A program made the position numbers and the translations under genes. From positions 16,707,501 through 16,771,500 of the forward strand of contig JAMJFZ010001133.1 in assembly GCA_026225945.1 (NCBI GenBank): 64,000 nt of DNA, given 5' to 3'. A model generated the notes under the pieces. The model was given only the letters and a program-made list of their open reading frames with translations. It did not search any database and was not told the DNA's origin. The stretch is from Cricetomys ansorgei (lineage: Eukaryota; Chordata; Mammalia; Rodentia; Nesomyidae). Below, one piece after another: positions 36,486-47,629 of this stretch. Position 1 is the stretch's first letter. Each line of letters starts with the position of its first letter.

Positions 36486-36534
36486 TTATAAATCATCTGA
36501 AGTGGGAAGACCCACTTCTTTTTTCTTTTAAATT

Positions 36535-36682
36535 CTTACGTAATGTGCATTGATGTGAAGGTGTCAGATCCCCTGGAACTGGAGTTACTGGCAGTTGCAA
36601 ACTGCCGTGTGGGTGCTGGGAATTGAACCCCGGTCCTCTGTAAGAGTAACGAGCGCTCTTAACCGCCGAGCCATCTTTCAAG
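36535..36682 (-). repeat. B2/B3-type SINE
   Basis: Reversed: gtgtcagatcccctggaactggagttactggcagttgcaaactgccgtgtgggtgctgggaattgaaccccggtcctctgtaagagtaacgagcgctcttaaccgccgagccatcttt. The B2/B3 head is very well preserved, including both Pol III boxes in reverse. Confidence 0.92.
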
Positions 36683-38095
36683 TGGTACTTCTTAAGTTTT
36701 ACTGCATGTGAAGAAGTTATAAAGGGTTTCTCTTACGATCAGAAATATGGGTCTTCCACAAAGATTGGATATCGGCTTTGGCGAAGGCTGTAAAACATTC
36801 CTGCTCTGATACTGCTCTTTCCAATGGCATGACATACGGGAATTTAGATTCAAATAAATTAAAATGAAACCGGAAATTCAATCCCTGTGATGTAATGAGC
36901 CCATGCCGAGTGCCCTGTAGCCACGGGTTCTTAGCGCATGCCCTGTAGACAGGCTGAGCAGCAGTGCCAGAGCAGGGCATTCTGGTGGACCGTGTGATCT
37001 GCCACCCCCTCCATTCCTGGAACTTTATCTTTGGAGTTCTCCCTCAGTAAGAGTAAAATACAAGCAAAGCATATTCCGCAAATGCTTAATTCGGCTTGTT
37101 ATGAATTAAGTTTAAACCTTTCCAGGTTTCACTAAAGAAGAGTGGGCATCTTTCTGCCGCTCTAGTCCTTCGTGTCACTCAGTACTTTCCGGTAATAGTC
37201 TTTTTAAACGTCACAACTATAATTAAATTACTGTCTTTGATTCTGAGCCCTCCTGCCAGCCCAGACTACTTCTGAGAATGAACTCGTGGCTAGTGTTCAG
37301 CCGAGTGGATATTTTCCATAAAGCACAAAGCAAGGATGGGGTGCGTGTCTCCCAGGTCCAGGATGGAACATGCAGAGTACAGAGCAGGCCTCAAGACTAC
37401 TAGGCTCCACTCCATCCCAGAACTGGGGATGATTTATTATGCGACTGTAGAACTCTGGGGTCCCGGCTTTTGCCAGGGCAGCTGAGTCCTTGCCTTCGTC
37501 CTTTCAGAAGCTATACCTGAGCACCCGTCTCCATGGCAAGAAACAGGTACTCTATCTAGGCAGAGGGCAAGATCTTGAGAGGCCGAAAGTATCAGGGTTA
37601 GACGTAACCCTTCACTCATTATTGCAGAAAACAGGACGAAGTGAGTGTCTCAGAATCGTGTCTGCATGTTCCCATGCTCCCCACTGTGCTGAGCTTGTTG
37701 AGTCTGAGCACTAGGGCAGTGAGGTGTGCTTGTCTCTAGGGTTACGGTCCAGCAATAGCAACCAAACATGTGTGTCATGCAGAAACAGTGCAGACTGAAA
37801 ACTCACCACCTCTGGGTTGGGGAGATGTAGCTCGGATAGGAAGTACTCCATAGAGCATCAGAGAGGACTGGGTACTTTATCAGGTTCGGCTTATGTCAGT
37901 CCTGCGTGTAAGGAAGGGTTTGCTTGTTTAAAGAGAGGCCAGGGATGTCCAGATTTCTCAGGTTGTCTACTCTTTAGAATCACCTCGCTCTTCAATAAAA
38001 CATAGATGCTTCACTTCAGTCCTGCGCGTGATCACAGCATTAGAAGTTTCTCTAGCTTTGTAAGTGACTTTAATATGTAGCAAGCTAAAGAACTT

Positions 38096-38097
<2 letters not shown>
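36683..38097. other. Intronic sequence without confidently recognised features
   Basis: A faint ID-like phrase occurs at 37816-37850 (ttggggagatgtagctcgg) but does not extend. No gene was recognised. Confidence 0.4.

Positions 38098-38126
<29 letters not shown>
38098..38126 (+). repeat. (TG)n microsatellite
   Basis: Perfect TG run of 29 nt following cttgg. Confidence 0.95.
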
Positions 38127-38524
38127 ACGATAATTAAAGAAATCAAGGCCATGAATTTGTCCTGTCTGCATTGTCAGCTGGATTTGGTTTAGAATCATCT
38201 GGGAGACTGAGGCATACCTGTGAATGTGTCTGCGAGGGTGTTCAGACAGGTCTAAAGAGAAAGATCTTTCACCGAGTGTGGTAGGTACCATCCGTAGATG
38301 AAGGGCTTGGGTAGAATAGACAAGGAGAAGGGAAAAAGTGAGCTGTGGACAGCATCCACCTCCCTCTGCTTCCAGGCCTTGAGTGTGAACAAGCCTCACA
38401 CTCCTGTTGGTGCAATCAGAAGTCTTACCTGCCACCGTATCCTCTCAGACTGTGAGCTGAACGAAATGCTTCATCCCTTAAGTTGACTCTTTGGAGGACT
38501 TTGGTCACAATGAGGAGAAAAGTG

Positions 38525-38680
38525 ACTTAACCAATTTTCACAAGGCTCTTTGAGCTAAAATCTGTTATTAGCACTGTATCCTAGGTGAGGGACTTGAGGC
38601 CCAGAAATTCCAAAATCCGGAGTTATCCGGTTGCAAGTGACAGCTAGCTCTTGAATTGTGTCTAAGTACCCTGCTATGCT
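38525..38680 (-). repeat. MIR SINE
   Basis: Reversed MIR with gtgagggacttgaggcccagaaattcc, gagttatccggttgcaagtgacagctagctcttgaattg. Diverged. Confidence 0.6.
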
Positions 38681-38714
38681 TCCTGATGAATGAAGAATGT
38701 GCCAAATGTTTCCT

Positions 38715-38865
38715 ATTCACCAATCCTTGCACTAAAAACTTCACATTTATGGCTCATTTAGGCAAGTCCTAACTTGCTCAGGAATTACCAACATTATCAA
38801 TGAAGAGACCCAATTGTTTTCCCCAAGGTTGCATAACAAGTAAATGTTGAAGCAGGAATTATTCA
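38715..38865 (-). repeat. MIR SINE
   Basis: Reversed MIR: tatcaatgaagagacccaattgttttccccaaggttgcataacaagtaaatgttgaagcaggaatt preserves the 'gcccaaggtcacacagctagtaagtggcagagccgggatt' order. It lies about 35 bp from another MIR in the same orientation. Confidence 0.6.
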
Positions 38866-40298
38866 TATAGACTAGTCTAAATTAATAATTTATACTTTAA
38901 ATCATTCTTAATATTTTAAAACCTTAATTTTTAAAATTTCAAGTTAAATCTTAAGTGAAATACTATGTATAAAACAGAAAAAATAGACTCTGACTCTCTT
39001 TGAGTTGGGATAATGGAATGAGGCCCATATGGGTTCCCGCTGGTCCCATTCTGCTCACCTGTCAGTCCCCAGACACGTTGGTGGAATCCCTGATATCTGG
39101 GGAACACAGTTTGAAACACACTGCTGTGGCTGATCAGAAACTTCTAGTTGTCAGATACAGGCCAGTAACATTTTTGACAGATGTTGATGGTATAGGTACG
39201 TTTCCTTGGCAATGGGAAGATTAGTTGTGACAATAATTCTTGTGGAACTTCTTTGAATCCCAGACTCATGGAGATCAGTTCAAAGACACACAGCCAAAAT
39301 GGCTGAAAATGAAAATCAGAAGAGAAATCCAGCCTTAACTTGGACCTGTAGGAAACACTCGGGATCGGCAAAACAACCACTAGCAGCTGTCTTTCTCCTC
39401 CCTGCTTTTCCTCTCCAGTCTCTTATTCTTTCTTTAAAGGACACAAAACCTTCCTCTAATTTTAGCCTGAAAATTTTATTCCCTAAAATCTTTTTCCTGG
39501 TTTTTATTTTACCCTTCTCTTTGCTTCCTCTTCTAATTATGTTTCATAAAATAAGGATCTGACCTGCCTGAGAAATGTACTCTATCAAAGAAGAAGCTGA
39601 TCAGATAAATCCAGATCCTCATTGAGGACAGGGTTAGAGACAAAGGCTAGGAATGCACACGTATACATAGGCGTATACATGCAGGCACACACATATGTAT
39701 GCATGCATGTATCATTACTGTCAGTCCTGCCATACATGTGAGAGGGGTAGGGACCTGAGCTAGTGGGACCAAAAGTAATACTAGGATGGACTGATAGATC
39801 TAAAATGTGTTTCCAAAATACTACTGTTGGACTTGCTGATGATTGGGGAATTTGAGAAAGGAGAAGAAAGAGGAGCATGTGATTTTGAGGTTTTAAACAT
39901 GCGTGATTTGGAAATGCTTAATTAAGCGTTGGACCCATATGGTGTATGTACTTGGGAGTTGCAAGCTGGGAGTTGGAACAGGTAATGTACTGATTTGATT
40001 TAGGTGAGTGTTGCATAGACCAAGAGTTGGATTTAGGGTCTCATCAATTTAAAGTGCTATTACAACATCCATGTGAAAATGACCACAGGTAGTTAATTAT
40101 GTATGAGAGAGGCTGTGTGGGCAGAAGGAGCTAAGGACTGAAGAGAAGTGATTAGCAGAGAGAGCTGTGAATTCTCAGTCCACCCCTAAGTATCTGTGTC
40201 CAGAGACGGAGAGAGATCTATGCTCAGAATCACAGGGCAAAGGACAGAGTGAGGATAATGAGGAATTTCCAAAAACAATAAAGAAGTAGACTCTTAAG
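38866..40298. other. Intronic sequence without recognised features
   Basis: AT-rich near 38880-38960. A CATG/TATACA-rich patch occurs at 39655-39715. No gene or named repeat was recognised. Confidence 0.4.
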
Positions 40299-40669
40299 TG
40301 TCTTAGTGCATTTGAGCTGTTACTCAGAAGAGGGTGATTTATAAAAAAAGAAATTTACATTTCACTGTTTTGGAGGCTGGGACATCCAAGACCACAGTAC
40401 CAAAGTGATTTAGTTAGGAGCAGGCTGACTTCCAGGTGGTACAGTGTGGAATTCTTTCCATGCCCTTACATGGTGGAAGAAGAAACAAGCTCCCTTGGTC
40501 TTACTTTATCAAGGTTAATCTTACTCATGAATTAGAATTTAGGATTAGGTCTGCCCTCATGATCTAATCCTGTCCCAAAGACCTTGTTACCTAATGCCAA
40601 GTCCTTGGGGTTTAGGACTTTAGCATATGAGTTCTGGTAGGGGTGGGACACAAACCTAAGACTATAACA
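40299..40669 (-). mobile_element. MLT1 (ERVL-MaLR) solo LTR
   Basis: The + strand reads as a reversed MLT1A-like LTR from tgtcttagtgcatttgagctg, through gatttataaaaaaagaaatttacatttcac, tttggaggctgggacatccaagacc, cccttacatggtggaag, tctgccctcatgatctaatcc, to gacacaaacctaagactataaca. Both ends are close to the family termini, so it is nearly full length (371 bp). No second LTR is nearby. Confidence 0.85.
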
Positions 40670-40831
40670 CTAAGGAAAGTATAATATTTAGGAAAATGGA
40701 GAGAGGCTAAAGCACTGGTAATTTAGAAAAACTATTTCCAATGATTATTTAATGATAAAGGAAAGTGCCCATGATGCATTAATTACTTATAAAATTACAT
40801 ATCCATGTAAGCATATTTATATATAAAATCT

Positions 40832-40902
40832 GTATATATATATATATATCAGATGTGTGTGTGTATGTGTATATATATACATATATGTATGTATATATGC
40901 AT
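40832..40902 (+). repeat. TA/TG mixed microsatellite
   Basis: tgtatatatatatatatatc, then a gatgtgtgtgtgtatgtgtatatatatac run and atatatgtatgtatatatgc: imperfect alternating purine-pyrimidine sequence. Confidence 0.9.
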
Positions 40903-41834
40903 AGAGGTGGAAAATTACAACAAAATGTTATAATATTTATTTTAAGCAATGGGATTTGGGGGTGACTTAATTAAAAATAATATTACTAATTATAAAGGAA
41001 AAAAAAACCCTAAAGTTTTCATATCTATAGCCTTCAAATTCTGTGGAGAACTGGAATACTGAAACCCGACCTGATGAGCACTCCAGCAGGGGAAGGACCT
41101 CTTGCTCTTTAGTGTTTATTTTTGGAGAGTAAAGAGAACCATTCATAGGACTCTAAAACATTAAACCTAGTGTAACTGTGGGCAATGCCTAGAAACATAC
41201 TTGGAGAGGAGATTGTTCACAGGCGGCTGCAGGAATTGTGGGTCGGAGACCCATGCCGCAGCGGTCAGCACTTTCTCGCTAGTAGCTCATAAACTGGGGT
41301 GGGGGTTGCACAGGCTGAAACACTGTTTCAAAACCCCACTTGCAACGCGTTAGGAACATTAGTCCCTTGATACTAGGAATGACGGATGTTAGGAACAAAT
41401 GATCTCCACCAGTCAATCCCTGGGTTGCGCCTCTTAGGTGCCCAGCTTCTTCATGTAGCATTGCTGAAATGACAAATGGATGCTGTCAACTGTAACTGGG
41501 TAGACGTTGTTTGGTTAGGGTACCGTGAAGCTGCTTCCATCTCTCACGAGCAGCATGGTGGCAGGAGAACTAACAACTGGTAAACCTAGTTGAGTCTGAT
41601 ATTTCTGGGTCTGCGGATTTAGGCAGTTCACTTCAACTAATAAGAGAGAGTAAGAATCCCAGAGACTCTCCTCTTCCTGGAATAAACAATACATTTGAAG
41701 TAAAGAATATTTGTGACAGAAAATGGAGTCTAGAGGACACAGATTTTCTCATGTGGAGAGTCAGGTACATTCTTTGAATTGGTCTTTAGGATGACTATAT
41801 TATGACAGCTTTCAAATAGCTCTAATTTTATTTT

Positions 41835-42037
41835 TAAGTAAATGTGTGTGTGTGTGTGTGTGTGTGTACACACATGCACCACATGAGTACAGGGCAGACA
41901 GAGGCCAGAAGGTGTTGTATCTCCTGGAGCTGCAGCTGTAGGCAGCTGTGAGCTCCCTGAGATGGGTGCTGGGACCTGAACCGGAGTCCTCTGCAAGAGC
42001 AGTGCACGTTCTTAACCATTGAGCCATCTTTCCAGCT
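41835..42037 (-). repeat. B2/B3-type SINE with (TG)n in its reversed tail
   Basis: A TG run (41843-41867) is followed by a reversed B2/B3: ggcagacagaggccagaagg, tctcctggagctgcagctgtaggcagctgtgagctccctgagatgggtgctgggacctgaaccggagtcctctgcaagagcagtgcacgttcttaaccattgagccatctttccagc. Well preserved. Confidence 0.92.
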
Positions 42038-42235
42038 TGTGGTATCTTTCTGAAATACTGCCATTAAGTATACAGATGAGTAGGCTACGGTGGCTCCATG
42101 ATATATTGCTTTTTAGAAGGGCTTCTAGTCATATTTGATGATCTTTATGGGAAACTGAAAAGCTTAATTGCTTTTTACATTTTATGCATTTATAGAGTAA
42201 TACCAGTCTATTAGTAGTACTATTAGTTTGATATT

Positions 42236-42268
42236 TATTATTACTAAATATTATTTTTAGTAGTAATA
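42236..42268. other. AT-rich imperfect inverted repeat
   Basis: tattattactaaa (42236-42248) and tttagtagtaata (42256-42268) pair over 13 positions with one G-T wobble around a 7-nt loop. It lies in a strongly AT-rich patch at 42180-42300. Confidence 0.7.
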
Positions 42269-42269
42269 T

Positions 42270-43520
42270 TATTAAATCTACTAGTAATGCTAATCTATAT
42301 ATGATTCTGTGAGTTTTGTAGATTATTCTTTATATTATGTGCTTTGAAAGCTTTTTAGTTTTAGTTTAGCTTTGATTTACAAGGTCCTTAAGTTTCTTCT
42401 TTTTATCAGGGCAAGGTGGAGAGTGTTCTGAACCTTAAAAGCATGTAATTTACCTTGGACATGAACTTTAATGCTTATTCTGAATAAAGTCCATGTAAAA
42501 CTGCAGAAACTGTGTAGAAAGTCTTTATGAATTGGGATCTAACATGTCATTGACACATTGTGAAGGGTGTTCTGTTGACTTTAGTGATGGATAAGGCCGT
42601 GCTGCCAAGTTCAGCTGGAAGGAGAGTCTCAGAAATCCCCACATCACTCTGGAATCTAGAAGCTTCCTGGACCATGATTTTGAATCAGCAGGGTAGATGC
42701 AGACTGCATCTGTACAGGGAATGACATTTTACCAGTGTGCTCCATGAAGTCTCTGGAACATGACCATAAACACCAATCTTCTTTGTTGTGTGTTGAATTT
42801 AAAATCCCCCAAAGGTTTTGGAAGGGTAAGGCCTTGTCTTACAGCTCTTTGATACAATCTGGGGAACCTGGATGAAAACCCTAGATATTTGATAGTCTGG
42901 CTTATTTCTATGGTGTATTAGCACCCTATAAAAGTTACATGTCATTTATTTCAAGTTTAGAACCCTCTCAAGCTCAGGGGCAAACCAAACTTGAATCTTT
43001 TGTGGCTGGAATTCTGTTTACCTTTGGCCAAACCCTGCTTCCTGATTCTAAGTCATGGAAGTGAGGTAGGAAAGACTCCCGTGGCTCTGTGGACATCAAA
43101 TACCTTCAAACAAACAAGGGTTTGATAGGTTAAAACATGAATGAATCTGAAACACTTGGTTAATTTTCTGTCAAAGCACTCTGGGGCCTACACACGAACG
43201 TATATAGTGCCAACCAAAGTGTATTTGAGTCTCACGTCCTCCATCTAGGAGGAAGTACCTGAGACTATTAATCATAGGTTGAAATTAGGTCAGGTGCCCT
43301 CTTCTAATAGATATGTTAAATAATTTCTATAAAGATTGTTGGTCACTCCAAGTGAATAGACCTTGAGATTTCTTGTGTTTGAAATCTTTGTTTTCAGTCA
43401 GTGACAGATAACAAATGATCTCCATTTGTGTGTAGCTTTAGAAGGCCTATTGTCTCTCGTGTTTCTTGTCAGAACTCAGGGTAGTAAGACATTCGGTGAG
43501 TATGAGTGAAGGAGAGATCA
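42270..43520. other. Erc2: Intronic sequence upstream of the exon, no recognised features
   Basis: About 1.25 kb between the hairpin patch and the splice acceptor. No repeat was identified with confidence. Confidence 0.45.
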
Positions 43521-43540
43521 CATTTGCCTGTGCCTTTCAG
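43521..43540 (+). other. Erc2: 3' splice site (acceptor) of the Erc2 exon
   Basis: A short pyrimidine-rich run (ttgcctgtgcctttcag) ends in AG immediately before the GTA (Val) codon that starts the ERC2-matching peptide. Homology stops at this AG: the upstream in-frame residues do not resemble any ERC protein. The tract is only moderately pyrimidine-rich, being interrupted by purines around 43530-43532. Confidence 0.85.
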
Positions 43541-43701
43541 GTAGAGGAGCTGATGAACGCCTTGGAGAAAACCAGGCAGGAGCTGGACGCCACCAAAGCT
43601 CGCCTCGCCTCTACCCAGCAATCTCTGGCTGAAAAAGAAGCACACCTGGCCAACCTCCGGATAGAGAGGAGGAAACAGCTGGAGGAGATCTTGGAGATGA
43701 A
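43541..43701 (+). CDS. Erc2: Internal coding exon of ERC2 (CAST/ELKS2), active-zone coiled-coil protein
   Basis: ERC2 is a presynaptic cytomatrix protein of about 950 residues. Its long coiled coils and C-terminal PDZ-binding tail link RIM, liprin-alpha, Bassoon and Piccolo at the active zone. The exon opens in phase 0 with VEELMNALEKTRQELDA, continues through TQQSLAEKEAHL and IERRKQLEEILEM, and ends two bases into a Lys codon. It is 161 nt long, giving 53 full codons plus 2 nt. The peptide is rich in Glu, Lys, Arg, Leu and Gln with heptad-like Leu/Ile spacing and no Pro or Gly, as expected for a parallel coiled coil. Residues such as MNALEKTRQELDATKARL match my memory of ERC2; the paralogue ERC1 differs at many of these positions. 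It should fall roughly at residues 800-855. The neighbouring Erc2 exons are not visible in the window, consistent with very large introns. The gene family is very secure; the paralogue call is from memory. Confidence 0.9.
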
Positions 43702-43707
43702 GTGAGT
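43702..43707 (+). other. Erc2: 5' splice site (donor) of the Erc2 exon
   Basis: The exon ends ...ATGAA and is followed by GTGAGT, a near-perfect U1 match. Cutting here leaves two bases (AA) of a Lys codon, completed by the next exon (phase 2). Reading on without splicing reaches a TGA at 43703, which supports splicing at this point. Confidence 0.85.
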
Positions 43708-44764
43708 GCCCATCTTTGATGATAGGAAAGGGGGGCTGGAAATATGAACAATGAACTCAGGGAAAATGAGTCATTTTTGAAATATTATTTGTTTTTTTAA
43801 ATTACAGCTTTGGTGTTTCATTGGGCACATTTTCAATATCTTTTACTTTTAAAATATATACCCAGCATTGGAATTTGTATGTCTGTGTTTCGTGAACAGT
43901 ACTGGCATTCAAAGATTCTTTGCAGAGGTCTGAGGCAGCAGAGAGAGTGGGGTGTGGTTAAGTACAGTGGTGATCCCAAGTGCTGCCTGCAGCCAGTGTG
44001 AGCTATGAAGAGCTATGACTTTGCTAATTATCTTACCTTCACTCCTGTGCAATGCCTGGCTTGTGCTGGTCTTCATGGTGTCAAGGAATCAGAACTTAGG
44101 TCTGGTAGATTAATAACGTTAATGTTGAACTCTCCTTTCCCAACGAACACACACCAGGTAGGAGGGAACAGGTAAGTAAAAGGGGATATTCCATTGCTTT
44201 CTCTGCTTTAATTAAGTGGGTGTTAGTGCAGTTTTTCTGGTGGTGCGATGACATGCCCATCTCCACCCACCCAGCTCCTATTTTGTTTTCCCAATGAAAG
44301 ATCGCTGTGTAGGAAAATAGGAAGACCAGTTATGAAAAGATTTAAATAATAATTACAGTGGTTTTTTTTCCTAAAGAACTAGTCAAGAAATTGTGTTTCT
44401 ATAAATGCTTAAATGAAACAATCAGTAAGATATAATTTAAATCCTACTTCCTCCCATAATAAGGGGAAGCATACATAATTGTGGCATCTTAAGCCAGTAA
44501 CACAGACTTTGAAATTGGTGGCTAGGTATGGAAGCGTGACCTCATGGTGACCCAGCAAGTCTTACACATGGTTAACATTAAACCGAGAAAGCTTAGATCA
44601 TGGAAAATATGGAATGAAATATTTTGAAGGGTTTAATAATGAGGATAAAACTTTTTATGTCTCTTCAACTACCTCAGTTTCTCCAAGACCAAAGAAAAAG
44701 TAAGGGTTTTTTTTCATGTATAAACTCATATAAACTAGCATTTTTGTCTAATAAAAGATGATAT

Positions 44765-44895
44765 AATAAAAACAGATATTATTATATACCATTTAGAGGC
44801 CAGGGAACTGAGACTCAGAGAGATTCGAATAATTTGCTTAAGGCCACCTGGCTAGGGTTAAAGCGGAGTCTTCTATTTCAGGCTCCCTTTCCACT
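44765..44895 (-). repeat. MIR SINE
   Basis: Reversed MIR: cagatattattatataccatttagaggccagggaactgagactcagagag, tttgcttaaggccacctggctagggttaaagcggagtcttc. Confidence 0.75.
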
Positions 44896-47392
44896 ACCTC
44901 ATTCTCCCATGGAGCTTTCTGCGGATTTTACCAGGCCTGGAACTTGTGTCTGCTTGAGTCCCTGCAGAAATCTTGCTGCCATTAGTAGAGCTGAGCGCAT
45001 GGCAGGTGCCTCCTGACTGTTGGGAATGAGCAGGAGCACATGGCACTCCATGCCATCCCTGTGCTCAGCAGTGCAGGGCAGCATTGTGGGCGTGCATGCT
45101 AATGCTATAATCACACAAATGCGTCGCACCTACCAGCTGTGAACACATCCCACTTCTGTCCCCTGTGTGCCATCACGCGTTCAGACGGCCTTGCTGTTCT
45201 TCACAGATCCCTACGTTAACTCTACATCTCCTGTAATGATGCCACGTGCCATTATAAGAGCTTTTTTGATTCTTTTTCATTAGAAGAGATGCACTTTAAT
45301 AATTTTGAAAAAAGGATGGATTAATGGATTACACTAGGATTAATGGACTATACTATACTAGTCTGGCAATCATCAGATCTCGGGTGCAATACTATTCCAT
45401 CTGGTAAGTGTGGCAGGGAACTGCCCTTAACCTTGCGAACCCTCCAGCTCCCCTTCTGACGATGTGCAAGGGGTAGATGTGAGTGGCACACAGAAAATGA
45501 TTTGCGCCTATAAAGGCTCTATCAGCCAGTGAACACAATGTCATGTGTTCAAGGTGCTTTGTGAAGAGTACCATTTATTTAAAATAGGATTTATTTTTCT
45601 AAAACATATATACCATTTCTATGTGTATGTTTTCCCACTTAATTTCATGATTTCAGATAGCACCTAGCTAAGGCCTCTTTTGGTGAATTGCCATGTTCTT
45701 TTCTAAAGTGTTTAATCTGCTGCCACTGCAAAATAAATACAGAATTCTTCTGTTAAATCTGCTGGTAAAAGAAACAAAGTCCTACTTCATTAAGTCCAAT
45801 ATGAACCTAATTCATTATTTGGCTCACCCAAAAGACCAACTTCTGGATTCCTTACTTAGACTAAGGAGACCTGGGTATGGGACAAGCATAGTTCTCGAGG
45901 CTTCCAACTAGATTGATCAGCCTTTACAGCTGCTCGAGCCAACCAACTGGCTTCATCTATCATGATGTTTGAGCTGAACTAATTGATAAAATGATACATG
46001 ACATTGACGGAGCCCTGTGTAAGTTACCAAGAACAATCAGATGTGTGTTATTATTGTTAATGCTTGTTAATCATGCTATGCTAAGACTTGCGTTTTCATT
46101 CCGCTGTCACTCATCTTCATCCAGGTCTGCTAAGCTTCTAAACCCTGGTAGGAAGAGAGTCACCATGCAGTAATAGAGGGAGAAAGGATGAGGCCTTGAG
46201 TCAAGATGAAGACATTATATTCTCACACCATGACAGGACAGGACATAACTTTCTGCTTCCTCAGTTTCTTCTTCATTAACATGGAGGTAGTAATGCCTGC
46301 CCTGCCTGCTTTATGGAAGTGTGCCAAGGTCAGGATAAAAAGAAAGTACTAGACTCAGATTAATATAAAACAGCATATGTGAAACTACTTTGAAATCTAA
46401 CAAGGCCTTTTTAAAATTGAGAGGTGTGTCTGTTAAATTCATTGCAAAATCAAATGATATGAGTTTTAGAATTGGAAGGCAGCTGTATCCACTCTTCCAA
46501 CTTACATAAGCAGACTCCTGTAGACAAAACTGCCAGTGAAGAGTTCACCAAGCTCTGGGAAGCACCCTTCTTGTTAGAGTCCACGTTCCATGGACACGCA
46601 GGAGCTTATGCGTCTTCCCACTGAACTGGAATGGCTTCTCCCTCAGTCTTCTCATTTGTCTTGGTTATTTTTACCCCCAAAATGTGTCTTGTTTTGTTTT
46701 TTCCTACACAAAATTTGAGAGCCAGCCATAGAAGAGATAGCCTTTTATGTATTTGCTGGATGATGGAGGGGGAAAAAAAGGAAACAGAAAAACAGATTAA
46801 CCCATGGCCTTAATGTTCAGAGTCACTAAGGGCATTTTGGGATATACCTCTGAAAATATGCCTTAATTTTTTTATAAAGAAATTAGATTGTCTTTGCATG
46901 TGTTATAAATCCCATTTCTTTTGCTTTCTGAATGGGAGTGTTTTCTATATCACAAACCTAGACTCATGCTATTTTAAATTATTGAATCTATCGACATACA
47001 GGTTTACTGTATTATTTTGGTTCCAGTGGTTTGCTAATCAGCAAAGCTTTGAAAAGCACGCAGCTGTTTGCTGTCATTGTTATTGGTGACACAGAGTAAC
47101 AGGAAGCTATGAACGACAACAGGGCCAAACAGTGTGGACAGGCTCCTTGTCATCTCCACCATTTGGGTACTGGTGGCATCTCTCAGATTGGCTCCGGTGC
47201 AGTCGGACAAGCTCATAACAGCTTATCTCGCTTTGCTTTCACTGGCTTGTTTGTGTGTTTTGCAGTGTTCTCACATGTGCAGATTTGTGCAGTTACCATC
47301 ACAGTCAAGATACATGCTTGCCCACTCTACAAGAGACTCTGGTCCTACCTTGGTGACCACAGTCACTCTTGGCTCTTTCAGGTTTTATAGAG
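44896..47392. other. Intronic sequence, largely without recognised features
   Basis: Contains a possible MIR scrap at 46245-46340. The block 45700-46150 is free of recognised repeats. Short open frames only. Confidence 0.4.
46245..46340 (+). repeat. MIR SINE fragment
   Basis: ttctgcttcctcagtttcttcttcattaacatggaggtagtaatgcctgccctgcctgctttatgg follows the MIR core 'cctcagtttcctcatctgtaaaatggggataataatagtacctacctcatagg'. Confidence 0.6.
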
Positions 47393-47561
47393 GTGTGTGT
47401 GTGCGAGTGTGTGTGCGTGTGCATGCGTGTGTGTGTGCGTGTGTACGTGTGTGCGTGTGTGTGTGTGCATGTGTGTGAGTGCGTGTGCGTGTGTGTGTGC
47501 GTGCGTGTGTGCGTGCGTGTGAGTGCGCGTGCGTGTGTGTGCGTGCGTGTGCATGTGTGCA

Positions 47562-47596
<35 letters not shown>

Positions 47597-47611
47597 ACAT
47601 ATGTGCGTGCG
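47393..47611 (+). repeat. Long GT/GC alternating microsatellite
   Basis: About 215 nt of almost unbroken purine-pyrimidine alternation, mixing gtgtgt with gcgtgc, gcatgc and gtacgt. Overlapping open frames on both strands (Cys-Val or Thr-His repeats) are artefacts of the repeat. Confidence 0.95.
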
Positions 47612-47629
47612 CACTCACGCCATATGTGT

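Larger units (their letters stand above)
1..43540 (+). other. Erc2: Erc2 intron upstream of the exon (partial, 5' end outside window)
   Basis: The whole stretch before the exon acceptor is inferred to be intron: no other segment encodes ERC-like coiled coil and none of the short open frames resembles a known protein. It contains the interspersed and tandem repeats listed separately. That it is all one intron is inference; small exons under about 60 codons could be missed by eye. Confidence 0.7.

Noticed and set aside
37812..37870. ID-like phrase ttggggagatgtagctcgg
   Set aside because: The match does not extend to a B box or tail, so it is not a supportable SINE.
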